Part shown: piece after piece, positions 33,365-42,214 of the stretch | Layout: the number at the start of each line of letters is the position of its first letter | Numbering within the stretch: the stretch's first letter is position 1 | NCBI RefSeq assembly: GCF_000473365.1 | Contig: NZ_KI421517.1 | Coordinates: 2,629,504-2,693,503, forward strand | Origin: Adhaeribacter aquaticus DSM 16391 | Lineage (GTDB): Bacteria > Bacteroidota > Bacteroidia > Cytophagales > Hymenobacteraceae | Direction of reading: 5' to 3' | DNA length: 64,000 nucleotides | Position numbers and translations under genes: made by a program | Notes under the pieces: generated by a model | The model's input: only the letters and a program-made list of their open reading frames with translations | Told to the model about the DNA's origin: nothing | Database searches by the model: none

Positions 33365-33690
33365 AACAGAAATACTTTAAGGCATTAAACAAATATACAG
33401 AAATGCGGAGTTATTCGGCAACTAGAAACAACAATAAACTAACTTATTATTAGACCTTTATAACGACAAAAAGAAAGGTTAGGGTATACATTTTATGCCT
33501 AAATTCAGAAAGGCCATCCAGCTGATTAATTCCAGGAAATCTAAAATATCCCGGGTCCGTAATTAGTTTTGCTAAACTTTAATCTCCTATTTTTACAAAT
33601 TAATAGTTCCCTGATTTACAGACTTGAAAGCTACAAGCCTGTTCGGGAAATATTTTAGCTTTAGAATCGTTAGAACTATAATTAAGAATT
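33365..33690. other. Divergent intergenic region
   Basis: 326 bases between the leftward amidotransferase-like gene and the rightward sprE-like gene. It contains a full promoter for the leftward gene (separate entry). For the rightward gene only a near match, TAGCTTTA (33656-33663), is visible. No RNA gene or GC-rich hairpin is seen. Confidence 0.4.
33390..33421 (-). promoter_or_regulatory. Bacteroidota sigma-ABfr promoter of the amidotransferase-like gene
   Basis: On the minus strand TTG (33421-33419) is followed after 21 bases by TATATTTG (33397-33390), a close match to the TTG-N(19-21)-TAnnTTTG consensus. The predicted leader to the ATG at 33364 is about 20 bases. Confidence 0.65.
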
Positions 33691-33699
33691 TTGGCTTTA

Positions 33700-36600
33700 G
33701 TGAAAAGCAACCGTGTTCAAATCGTCTTGAATAAACTTTATTTATATATTTCTCTCCTATGCCTGGGCGCTATTTGGCTGGTTGGCTGTTCTGCTGAACG
33801 CCACAATCCGATCAGCAAAATTTACCAGAATACTGCCGCCCATTACAACGGTTTCTTTTTAGGCCATGAGCGGCTAAAGGCACTGGAAGCAGGGGTAGCT
33901 GCCAAAGCCCTTCCGGACTATAACCACCTATTGCCAATTTTTCCGGTTATAGACTCTGTAGCTGCCGCCGGCATGAAAAAAGAATTAGAAGAAATTCAGA
34001 AGAAGGCTTCTTATCCGCTATACAAACACCCCTCCAGCGACTGGACTGATGACAGCTATCTTTTAATTGGCAAGACCCGGTACTATGGCCTGGAATATGA
34101 TGAAGCCATCAAAACCTTTAAATACATTAACAGCACAAGTAAAAGCGAGGTAACCCGCCACGAGGCCCTCCTCTGGCTTATGCGCTGCTTTGTAAACACC
34201 CATGATCTGGAAAGTGCAAAAGCGGTTTCTGATGTAATGAAAAAAGAGTTTCTAAGTAAAGAAAATGCCACGTTGCTTTTTTTAACCCGGGCTCAGTATT
34301 ACTTACTCCGCAAGGATAATAAGTTGGCTATTGAAAACTTAAAATTAGCCTTGCCCCTCATTGAAAAGAAAGACGAAGAACTGCGTATTCGGTTTATACT
34401 AGCCCAGCTTTATCAGGAAAATAATCAGGATAAATTAGCCTATCAGCAATTTAATAGCATTACGCGCAGAAATCCACCTTACGAATTAGGCTTTCAAAGT
34501 AAATTACGTTTAGGACAAGTAACTGAAATTAACAGTACTTCAGAAAGTGAAAAAATTGTTAAATCTTTCCGGAAGCTTTTAAAAGACACTAAAAACCGGG
34601 AATACCTGGACAAGATTTATTATGAAATGGCTCGTTTTGAGCTAAAGCAAAATAAGCCGGCCGAAGCACTCAAATACTTAAACCATTCGGTTAGAGTACC
34701 CTCTAAAAATACCGCCCAAAAAGGATATTCTTATTTATTAGCCGGTAAAATACACTACGATAACATGCAAAAATACCGGGAGGCGCAGCAATATTACGAC
34801 AGCGCAGTTCAGGTACTGCCTCCTAATGCACCAGAATATACCGCTGCTGTGGAACGTCGCGATATTTTAAATGAATTTGCATCTCATTATACGGTAGTAG
34901 AACGGGAGGATAGCTTACAAACACTAGCTAAACTGGATAAAAGCAGTTTGGATGCCCGAATAGATGTTATTATTAAAAAAGCTGAGGAACAAAGAATTGC
35001 AGATGCAAAACGAGCAACCGATGCTGCTGCCAGAGCGGCAAACGGTCAGGGCGCTAATAATTTGGGAACCAGTTTTGCCAACGCTAATAACCCAATAGAT
35101 AATGCAGCTGGCAATAATAGCACAAATGGCTTGTGGTATTTTGATAACCCACTTACTGTTGCAAGTGCAAGAGCAGAATTTACGCGCCGCTGGGGAAATC
35201 GCCGGTTACAAGACAATTGGCGGACCACCAACCAAACAGCTGAAGACCCACAACAAACTTTAGCTACAAACACCAATAACAATCAACCCGTTGATAGCGA
35301 AAATGCCGCTGCCGCTACTGATGCTTTACGAGTGGCCTTGCTGCGGGATATTCCAACTACGCCAGAACAACGGATTACTTCGGATAAAAGAATTGAAGAT
35401 GGATTGTTTAACCTGGCAGCTATTTACCGAGATAAGTTAAAAGAACCCGTTCGCGCTATTGAAACTTACGAAAAATTATTGGCACGTTTTCCGAAAACTA
35501 AACATGCTGCTGAGCTATATTATGCTTTGTTCCTGCTTTATAAAGACAACAAAGACGCTAAACAAAATACTTATGCGGCCTTAGTAAAGCAACAATTCCC
35601 AGGTAGCCGTTATGCGAAGTTAATTGATCAGCCAGATTATCTGGCCAAGGTTTCAGCAGGAAACGCGGAGGTAAAAGTTTTATATGAAAAAGCTTTTACG
35701 CTTTATGAAAAAAAACAATACAAAGCGGCTTCCGATATGTTAATCTCTATTCAGGAAAGGTACCCGGATTCTGACCTTAGAGATAAAGTTGCCTTTCTTA
35801 ATGTATTAATTACGGCTCAAACCGAACAACCTCCCATTTTTAAATTAGTACTGCAGCAGTTTATTAGTAAATACCCGGAGAGCGCATTAGCTGATAAAGC
35901 AAAAGCTTATTTGTCTTCTTTTGCTTTATATGAAACCGGGAAATTATCAGAGACTGAGTTTGATAAAACACATCCGCAAAAAACTATAGCTGTAAACAAT
36001 GTTTTACCTGCACGTACTTCCGCCACGCCAAGGGCAGAGGCACCAACCACAGCGGAAACTGTTATTAAAGAACCACAGCAACCCTTGCCAGCAGAAGTTC
36101 CTCAAAGAATTTCTCAAACCCTACCACCGGCTGCAATACCGGCCCAAACAGCCCAAAATACCGAACCTGCTGCGCAGCAACCGGTACCAGAGCAAAATAC
36201 CGTACCAGCAGTAGCCAAGGCTCCGTCCGTAGCTAACACGCCTGTACCACCCGTTAATAATCCTGTTCCTGCAAATACGGCGAATGCTGCTCCGGAAACG
36301 TTGCCAATACCTGTTACCCCAGCACCAACAGAACCTGCAAAACCAAAATTTACACTGAATATGCAGGCGCCTCATTTGGTACTGGTTGCTTACCCTAAAG
36401 GCAATCCGGCTTTTACTGGAATACTGGAAAAGATACAGACTTACAACAGCAATTATAATGCAGCCGACCAATTAAATATTGAGATAGGCAGTTTAAATAA
36501 CGCGCAGGACCTGATTGTTGTAAAAGAATTTATTAGTGGCCAGCGCGCAAAAGCGTACGCTATCAAACAAAGATCACCACAATCGCCATTAAGTAAGATA

Positions 36601-36708
36601 AGAGGTATAGAATTTGTTACCTTTGTAATCTCATCCGAAAATTTACCTGTTCTCTTACAAGAGGGAAAACTGGATGATTACCTGTTATTCTATAAAACTA
36701 ATTATTGA
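33700..36708 (+). CDS. sprE: SprE/PorW-like type IX secretion TPR lipoprotein
   Basis: The GTG at 33700 is preferred over an in-frame TTG at 33691 because it gives a compact signal peptide with lipobox LVGC (Cys about 30), so an outer-membrane lipoprotein of about 1002 residues. After it come the family-like QNTAAHYNGFFLGHERL and then many TPR-type helix pairs (about 100-420 and again 560-750: TDDSYLLIGKTRYYG, AIETYEKLLARFP). A central WYFDNPLTVASARAEF...WGNRRLQDNW block (about 477-508) is typical of SprE/PorW proteins. A Pro/Ala/Gln linker (about 757-880) leads to a small C-terminal domain. SprE/PorW is needed for gliding and T9SS secretion in Flavobacterium and Porphyromonas. It overlaps the PBP1A region by close packing. 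Confidence 0.75.
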   Translation: MKSNRVQIVLNKLYLYISLLCLGAIWLVGCSAERHNPISKIYQNTAAHYNGFFLGHERLKALEAGVAAKALPDYNHLLPIFPVIDSVAAAGMKKELEEIQKKASYPLYKHPSSDWTDDSYLLIGKTRYYGLEYDEAIKTFKYINSTSKSEVTRHEALLWLMRCFVNTHDLESAKAVSDVMKKEFLSKENATLLFLTRAQYYLLRKDNKLAIENLKLALPLIEKKDEELRIRFILAQLYQENNQDKLAYQQFNSITRRNPPYELGFQSKLRLGQVTEINSTSESEKIVKSFRKLLKDTKNREYLDKIYYEMARFELKQNKPAEALKYLNHSVRVPSKNTAQKGYSYLLAGKIHYDNMQKYREAQQYYDSAVQVLPPNAPEYTAAVERRDILNEFASHYTVVEREDSLQTLAKLDKSSLDARIDVIIKKAEEQRIADAKRATDAAARAANGQGANNLGTSFANANNPIDNAAGNNSTNGLWYFDNPLTVASARAEFTRRWGNRRLQDNWRTTNQTAEDPQQTLATNTNNNQPVDSENAAAATDALRVALLRDIPTTPEQRITSDKRIEDGLFNLAAIYRDKLKEPVRAIETYEKLLARFPKTKHAAELYYALFLLYKDNKDAKQNTYAALVKQQFPGSRYAKLIDQPDYLAKVSAGNAEVKVLYEKAFTLYEKKQYKAASDMLISIQERYPDSDLRDKVAFLNVLITAQTEQPPIFKLVLQQFISKYPESALADKAKAYLSSFALYETGKLSETEFDKTHPQKTIAVNNVLPARTSATPRAEAPTTAETVIKEPQQPLPAEVPQRISQTLPPAAIPAQTAQNTEPAAQQPVPEQNTVPAVAKAPSVANTPVPPVNNPVPANTANAAPETLPIPVTPAPTEPAKPKFTLNMQAPHLVLVAYPKGNPAFTGILEKIQTYNSNYNAADQLNIEIGSLNNAQDLIVVKEFISGQRAKAYAIKQRSPQSPLSKIRGIEFVTFVISSENLPVLLQEGKLDDYLLFYKTNY

Positions 36709-36710
36709 TA

Positions 36711-39020
36711 ATGCCATCTTCTGCTCGCTCAGATAAATATTCGAAAATTGTTTCGGCTATTTGGATTACTTTTTTTGCCGGTTTAGTAGGGTTTGCCTTA
36801 TTTGTTTTTGCTGTTAGTGCCAACTTCCTTGATTTATTTGGCGAACTCCCGGATTTTAAAACGTTGGAAGACCCTAAAAGTGAATTGGCTTCTGAAATGT
36901 ACTCAGAAGATGGTGCACTAATGGGTAAATATTTTAAAGAAAACCGAACCCCCGTTGAATACAAAGATTTACCCCAAAGTTTAATTGATGGTTTGATAGC
37001 AACCGAAGATGTACGCTTTGAGGAACATTCAGGTATTGACTTTAAAGGATTAATGTCAGTAGGGTATTACACGCTTACCGGACGTAACCGGGGGGCCAGT
37101 ACCTTAACCCAACAGGTTGCCAAAAACCTATTCCGGACCCGTGCCGAAACCAGTCGCGATGGTTTGCTTACTGGCATTCCGGGTTTACGCATGCTTATTA
37201 TCAAAACCAAAGAATGGATTATTGCTATTCGGTTAGAAAGAGCTTATACTAAGAAGGAAATTTTGGTAATGTACTTGAATACCGTTGAATTCGGCAGCAA
37301 TGCTTACGGTATTGCGTCAGCATCCAAAACATTTTTTAATAAAAAACCTAAGGATCTGGCTTTAGAAGAAGCCGCTTTACTCGTTGGTGTGGTAAATAGA
37401 CCTACCAGCTTTAGCCCAGTTTCTAACCCAGCCCGTTCTAAAAACCGTCGTAATTGGGTGCTGTCGCAGATGCGCAAGTATGACTTTATTGAAGACGAAG
37501 CCTATAATCAAGCTATTGCACAGGAAATAAAACTAAACTTCCGGATAGAGAATCAGAATAATGGTATTGCTCCTTATCTCCGGGCAGAAGCTGGTAAGTG
37601 GTTATTAAAATGGTCGCGTGAAAACGGACATAACTTGTACTCTGATGGTTTAAAAATATATACCACCATCGACTCTAAAATGCAGCAATATGCAGAAGAA
37701 GCGGTGCAAGACCATATGAAACGGATGCAAAAGCTCTTTTTTGATTACTGGAAGGGCCGCAAACCGTGGACGGATGAAAAGGGGCAAATTATTAAAGGTT
37801 TTTTAGAAAATGCTATCAAGCGTACTGATCGGTATATTAGTCTAAACAACCGGTTTGAGGGAAATCAGGACTCGATTAAGTACTACTTGAATAAAAAAAT
37901 ACCCATGAAGGTATTTACCTGGGATGGGTCCGGCGAAAAAGATGTTGTTTTCAGTCCTATGGATTCACTGGCTTATTACAAATACTTTTTACATACTGGA
38001 TTTGTAGCAGTAAATCCCTTAAATGGCCGGATTAAAGCTTGGGTAGGCGGCACTAATTATAAATACTTTAAATACGATCATGTCAAGCAAGGAAGAAGGC
38101 AGCCAGGTTCTACTTTTAAACCGGTGGTTTATACCGCTGCTATTGACAACGGTTATTCGCCTTGTTACGAGGTAATGGATGTGCCGGTAACTTTTCCTGC
38201 CGAATTAGGGCGGCCGGCCTATACTCCTAAAAATGATGATGGCAAATTCTCCGGACAGAAATACACCTTAAGACGGGCTATTGCCGAATCCAAGAACTCT
38301 GTAACGGCTTTTCTGGTACAAAAACTTACCCCGCAGGTAATTGTAGATTATGCCAAAAATTTAGGTTTAGTTTCTAATATAGAACCGGTACCCGCTGTGG
38401 GTTTTGGCTCCAGTGATGTTTCTGTATTAGAACTTGCCGGCGCTTATGGGACTTTCGTTAACGATGGTGTCTGGACTGAACCTAATTTTATAACCCGGAT
38501 TGAAGACAAAAATGGCAATGTCCTTTATGAAAATGTTCCAAAATCCAGGGAAGTATTAAATGAAGAAACAGCTTATTTAATGATTCACATGCTTCAGGGC
38601 CCGGTAGACATTAAGGGTGGTACTGCTTATTACGGATTAAGACACCGGTACAACCTTAAAAATGAGATTGCTGGTAAAACTGGTACTACTTCCAACTATT
38701 CCGATGCTTGGTTTATGGGGGTTACCCCTGATTTAGTATGTGGTGTATGGGTAGGCGGAGAAGATAGAAGTATTCACTTCCGAAGTGCCAATTACGGCCA
38801 GGGAAATAAGCTGGCAATGCCTATCTATGGAATATTTATGAACAAAGTTTACGCTGATAAAAGCTTAAGTGTATCCAAAGCACCATTCCCAAAACCTGAA
38901 AAACCTTTATCCGTGGAAATAGATTGTAGTAGATACAACAACAGTGTTCTTCATGATACTATTCCTCAGGATCAGATATTACGTATACCTGCCAAGCCTG
39001 AAATTGACGAAGAAATATAG
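36711..39020 (+). CDS. Penicillin-binding protein 1A (bifunctional transglycosylase/transpeptidase)
   Basis: The ATG at 36711, two bases after the upstream stop, is the start; an in-frame TTG at 36705 overlaps that stop. The 769-residue protein has one N-terminal membrane anchor (about 17-40), a GT51 glycosyltransferase domain (EDVRFEEHSGID near residue 98 with the catalytic glutamate, then GASTLTQQVAKNLF) and a transpeptidase domain with the serine in GSTFKP (about 466), SKNS (about 527) and KTGTT (about 656). It polymerises lipid II and cross-links peptidoglycan in the periplasm. It is tightly coupled to the sprE-like gene, and a hairpin terminator follows. Confidence 0.95.
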   Translation: MPSSARSDKYSKIVSAIWITFFAGLVGFALFVFAVSANFLDLFGELPDFKTLEDPKSELASEMYSEDGALMGKYFKENRTPVEYKDLPQSLIDGLIATEDVRFEEHSGIDFKGLMSVGYYTLTGRNRGASTLTQQVAKNLFRTRAETSRDGLLTGIPGLRMLIIKTKEWIIAIRLERAYTKKEILVMYLNTVEFGSNAYGIASASKTFFNKKPKDLALEEAALLVGVVNRPTSFSPVSNPARSKNRRNWVLSQMRKYDFIEDEAYNQAIAQEIKLNFRIENQNNGIAPYLRAEAGKWLLKWSRENGHNLYSDGLKIYTTIDSKMQQYAEEAVQDHMKRMQKLFFDYWKGRKPWTDEKGQIIKGFLENAIKRTDRYISLNNRFEGNQDSIKYYLNKKIPMKVFTWDGSGEKDVVFSPMDSLAYYKYFLHTGFVAVNPLNGRIKAWVGGTNYKYFKYDHVKQGRRQPGSTFKPVVYTAAIDNGYSPCYEVMDVPVTFPAELGRPAYTPKNDDGKFSGQKYTLRRAIAESKNSVTAFLVQKLTPQVIVDYAKNLGLVSNIEPVPAVGFGSSDVSVLELAGAYGTFVNDGVWTEPNFITRIEDKNGNVLYENVPKSREVLNEETAYLMIHMLQGPVDIKGGTAYYGLRHRYNLKNEIAGKTGTTSNYSDAWFMGVTPDLVCGVWVGGEDRSIHFRSANYGQGNKLAMPIYGIFMNKVYADKSLSVSKAPFPKPEKPLSVEIDCSRYNNSVLHDTIPQDQILRIPAKPEIDEEI

Positions 39021-39050
39021 AAAGCTACTTTCTTATTTTATAACTAATTA

Positions 39051-39100
39051 GAACAATTTGCACCCTGCTAGCCATCTTTTATACGGGGAGCAAATTGTTC
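39051..39100 (+). terminator. Hairpin terminator after PBP1A
   Basis: GAACAATTTGC (39051-39061) and GCAAATTGTTC (39090-39100) are perfect complements; inside them CCC and GGG can also pair across an A-A mismatch. A T-rich stretch (TATTTTGTATTCTGTTTT) follows. It separates the sprE-like/PBP1A pair from uvrC. Confidence 0.55.
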
Positions 39101-39204
39101 AAGTATTTTGTATTCTGTTTTAATTATTTCGTTAGCTTTTACCTCCCGTACAACAATTGTTAAAACATTATCCGTATAACTCCAACTGACCACTTACTTT
39201 ATCT

Positions 39205-41022
39205 ATGGCTGCCAACGAGCATCTAAAACAAATTATAAGCCATCTGCCCCACAAGCCGGGCGTATATAAGTTTTACGATGACCACCAGATTATTTATGTA
39301 GGAAAAGCCGTAGATATCAGGAAAAGGGTTAGTAGCTATTTTAACAAATCTAATCAACACAATAAAAAAACCTTAAAACTCATTTCCAACATCCGGAACA
39401 TTGAGTTTACTATTGTTGATTCGGAATCTGATGCTTTTTTATTAGAAAACAATCTTATTAAACAGCATCAACCTAAATATAATATCCTGCTGAAAGACGG
39501 CAAGACCTACCCTTTTATATGCATAACAAATGAGCGGTTTCCCAGGGTAATTAGCACACGGAACAAAATCAACGATGGATCTAAATATTTTGGCCCCTAC
39601 GCCAGTATTACGGCCATGAATGTGTTGATGGAAATGATTCGGACGCTTTATCCCTTACGTACCTGTACATATAATCTTTCTCAGGAGAATATAACCCGAG
39701 GTAAATATAAAGTATGTTTAGAGTACCATATTGGCAATTGTAAGGGACCCTGCGAAGATTTGATCGATGAAGAATCATACAATTACCATATTCAGCAAAT
39801 ACGCAGCATTTTGTCTGGTAATTTAGGAACAGCCAAAAATTATTTTAAGGAAAAAATGATGGAGGCCGCCCAAGAAATGCAATTTGAATTAGCGCATAAT
39901 TACAAACAGAAGCTGGATATACTGGAAGACTTTCAGACAAAATCAACAGTAGTAAGTAATACTCTTACTAATATTGATGTTTTTACCATTACAACTAATG
40001 AGAAATGCGCCTTCATTAATTATTTAAAAGTTATGAATGGCGCCATTATCCAGACGCAATCACTTGAAATACAGAAGAAGTTGGATGAAAGTGATGAAGA
40101 TATTTTAGCTTCCGTTATTGTTCAACTTCGGCAGGAATTTGAAAGTGAATCTAAAGAGGTTTTAGTAAATATTGAGTTAAACTTACCCATGGATGGTTTA
40201 ACGGTAAACCTACCCCAAATTGGTGATAAACGGAAACTTCTTAATTTGTCTTTAAAAAATGCGCTTTACCTCCGCAAAGAGAAAGAGAGCATGAATGAAA
40301 AAGCAAAGGATACGAATGAGGTGCGCGTGATGGAAACCCTAAAGAAAGATTTACGGTTGATGGAATTACCTAAACACATAGAATGCTTTGATAACTCCAA
40401 CTTTCAAGGCGATAACCCAGTAGCCTCTATGGTTTGCTTCCGGAACGCCAAACCTTCTAAAAAGGATTACCGCCACTTTAACATTAAAACTGTAGTTGGG
40501 CCAGATGACTTTGCTTCTATGTATGAAATAGTAACACGTCGCTACCGGCGGCTGCTAGACGAAGGAGCTCCTTTACCACAATTGGTAGTTATTGATGGCG
40601 GTAAAGGACAATTAGGAATGGCCGTTAAAGCTTTAAAAGATTTAGGAATATATGGCAAAATGGCCATAGTTGGTATTGCTAAACGGTTAGAAGAAATATT
40701 TTACCCAGGCGATAACCTGCCTCTTTACATCGATAAGAAATCAGAATCTTTAAAACTTATTCAACGCATTCGGAATGAAGCTCACCGGTTTGCCATTACT
40801 TTTCACAGGAGCAAACGTGATGCCGGAACGCTAAAGACCGAAATAACTGAAATAAAAGGGTTAGGTAAAGTAACTGCCGAAAAGCTTTTGGCTAAATTTA
40901 AATCTGTAAAAAAAATCAAAGAACTGAGTGAAGTCGAATTAGTTGCAGAAATAGGAAAAAGTAAAACTAAAGTTCTGTTGGATTATTTTCAGGCAGCATC
41001 CAATAATCATGCTTCTGATTAA
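39205..41022 (+). CDS. uvrC: Excinuclease ABC subunit C
   Basis: A 605-residue nucleotide-excision-repair nuclease. Order of domains: GIY-YIG nuclease (about 15-95, KPGVYKFYDDHQIIYVGKAVDIRKR), which cuts 3' of the lesion; a cysteine-rich segment with CTYNL, CLEYHIGNCKGPC; the UVR motif binding UvrB (about 205-240); the UvrC RNase-H-like endonuclease (about 380-540, IECFDNSNFQGDNPVASMV and VVIDGGKGQL), which cuts 5'; and a helix-hairpin-helix pair at the end (TEIKGLGKVTAEKLLAKF). Full length, with its own terminator shared with gldN. Confidence 0.97.
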   Translation: MAANEHLKQIISHLPHKPGVYKFYDDHQIIYVGKAVDIRKRVSSYFNKSNQHNKKTLKLISNIRNIEFTIVDSESDAFLLENNLIKQHQPKYNILLKDGKTYPFICITNERFPRVISTRNKINDGSKYFGPYASITAMNVLMEMIRTLYPLRTCTYNLSQENITRGKYKVCLEYHIGNCKGPCEDLIDEESYNYHIQQIRSILSGNLGTAKNYFKEKMMEAAQEMQFELAHNYKQKLDILEDFQTKSTVVSNTLTNIDVFTITTNEKCAFINYLKVMNGAIIQTQSLEIQKKLDESDEDILASVIVQLRQEFESESKEVLVNIELNLPMDGLTVNLPQIGDKRKLLNLSLKNALYLRKEKESMNEKAKDTNEVRVMETLKKDLRLMELPKHIECFDNSNFQGDNPVASMVCFRNAKPSKKDYRHFNIKTVVGPDDFASMYEIVTRRYRRLLDEGAPLPQLVVIDGGKGQLGMAVKALKDLGIYGKMAIVGIAKRLEEIFYPGDNLPLYIDKKSESLKLIQRIRNEAHRFAITFHRSKRDAGTLKTEITEIKGLGKVTAEKLLAKFKSVKKIKELSEVELVAEIGKSKTKVLLDYFQAASNNHASD

Positions 41023-41154
41023 CAATTTATCAATTTAGCTTTTTTGTTACTTATCTTTTATTGCTAAACTTTTACTTGATCTCTTAACAACTCCTTTGCC
41101 TTTGAGGCAAACGGCAGTATCATAATGAGAAGAAAATATCTGATTATTAAATAG

Positions 41155-41186
41155 AAAAGGCCTGCAAAATTTGCAGGCCTTTTTTA
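41155..41186. terminator. Bidirectional terminator between uvrC and gldN
   Basis: AAAAGGCCTGC (41155-41165) and GCAGGCCTTTT (41173-41183) make an 11-bp stem with a 7-base loop, A-rich on the left and T-rich on the right. It lies between convergent transcripts and serves both. Confidence 0.9.
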
Positions 41187-41205
41187 TTTTCAAATACAAT
41201 TCTTA

Positions 41206-42207
41206 TTAATAACTCCACAAACTATTTTCAAACTCTATCATATCTTCCATAGCCTGCTGAGCAGCCAGGATAGCTTGTTTGGAACCACCGTGGATAGCTT
41301 TCAAGTCATCATCAGTAGCATTAGAAACTTTTTTAATGTATGATCCAAATAATCGCAAATCAAAAGCATCCGCTAAGTTTTTATGTTGCGCATCATTCTG
41401 CAGGTTATACCAAATGGCATCCTGTGGATGATCCCGGAACACTTTCACTAAGTCTTTATAAGCAAAGGCTCCAATCACATCATCAAAACCAGTTACAGCA
41501 TTAGGAACCTTTAGCGTAACCGCATGAATATCGTAATACATCCGAGAACGCTTTTTATCAAAAATGACATCCTCTTTTATTTCCAATTTTTTGATATCTC
41601 TTGGGCTGTATTCTATCGGGCCAGATGCAGCATAATTAGTTGCTTCCGGAGCTACGTACCGTGCCCCTTGCTGCCGTCTTTTTGCGGCTTCAATAGCGGC
41701 TAATTGCCTCTCTGCTTCCGCTCTTGCCTGTCGATCTTCTTCTGTTTCAACTATCTCTTCACCTGGCTTCACCAATACTTTCTGGTATTCAGATAAAGTC
41801 ATTTGCTTTTTAAGAGAGTCATCTTTATAAACCGGAAGTTCTCCCCGTTTAACCGCGTCCAGAATAATTTTAGTTATCTCGTGGTTTTGAGAAAAAAGCG
41901 GTCTATTTTGTTTTTCACGTAAATCTACTACCCGCCAAACCGTACGTCTGTACATCTGGTCAGTTTCTGGTATAGGCCGGACAGATGGAGAACCACTTGA
42001 AGCTGTGGTTGGTGTCACCGGAGCTTGCTGATTTGGCTGATTCATACCGCCACCCGCATTTACACCCTGTCTTGCAGACCCCGCCGGTGTTTGAGGCGTG
42101 GCTACATTTTGCGGTGCAGTTTGCTTTCTTGTAGTACCCTGTCCAAAAGACTGAACAGAAATGCCCACAGCTAATAATATACCTAAATAAACTCTGTTCA
42201 TTTTCAT
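41206..42207 (-). CDS. gldN: Type IX secretion/gliding protein GldN (PorN-like)
   Basis: A 333-residue periplasmic protein with a signal peptide (MKMNRVYLGILLAVGISVQSFGQ). A Gln/Pro/Gly/Thr-rich low-complexity stretch follows (about 25-78). The GldN-type core then shows MYRRTVWRVVDLREKQNRPLF, SPRDIKKLEIKEDVIFDKKRSRMYYDIHAV and the C-terminal AMEDMIEFENSLWSY. In the T9SS, GldN (PorN) forms the periplasmic ring with the lipoprotein GldK. It starts 7 bases after gldM stops, so it is the last gene of gldK-gldL-gldM-gldN. Confidence 0.92.
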   Translation of the reverse strand: MKMNRVYLGILLAVGISVQSFGQGTTRKQTAPQNVATPQTPAGSARQGVNAGGGMNQPNQQAPVTPTTASSGSPSVRPIPETDQMYRRTVWRVVDLREKQNRPLFSQNHEITKIILDAVKRGELPVYKDDSLKKQMTLSEYQKVLVKPGEEIVETEEDRQARAEAERQLAAIEAAKRRQQGARYVAPEATNYAASGPIEYSPRDIKKLEIKEDVIFDKKRSRMYYDIHAVTLKVPNAVTGFDDVIGAFAYKDLVKVFRDHPQDAIWYNLQNDAQHKNLADAFDLRLFGSYIKKVSNATDDDLKAIHGGSKQAILAAQQAMEDMIEFENSLWSY

Positions 42208-42214
42208 TTTACTA

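Noticed and set aside
35999-36214. Forward Pro/Gln/Arg-rich frame inside the sprE-like gene
   Set aside because: It is a shifted reading of the Pro/Ala/Gln linker; low-complexity DNA gives long open frames in all phases.
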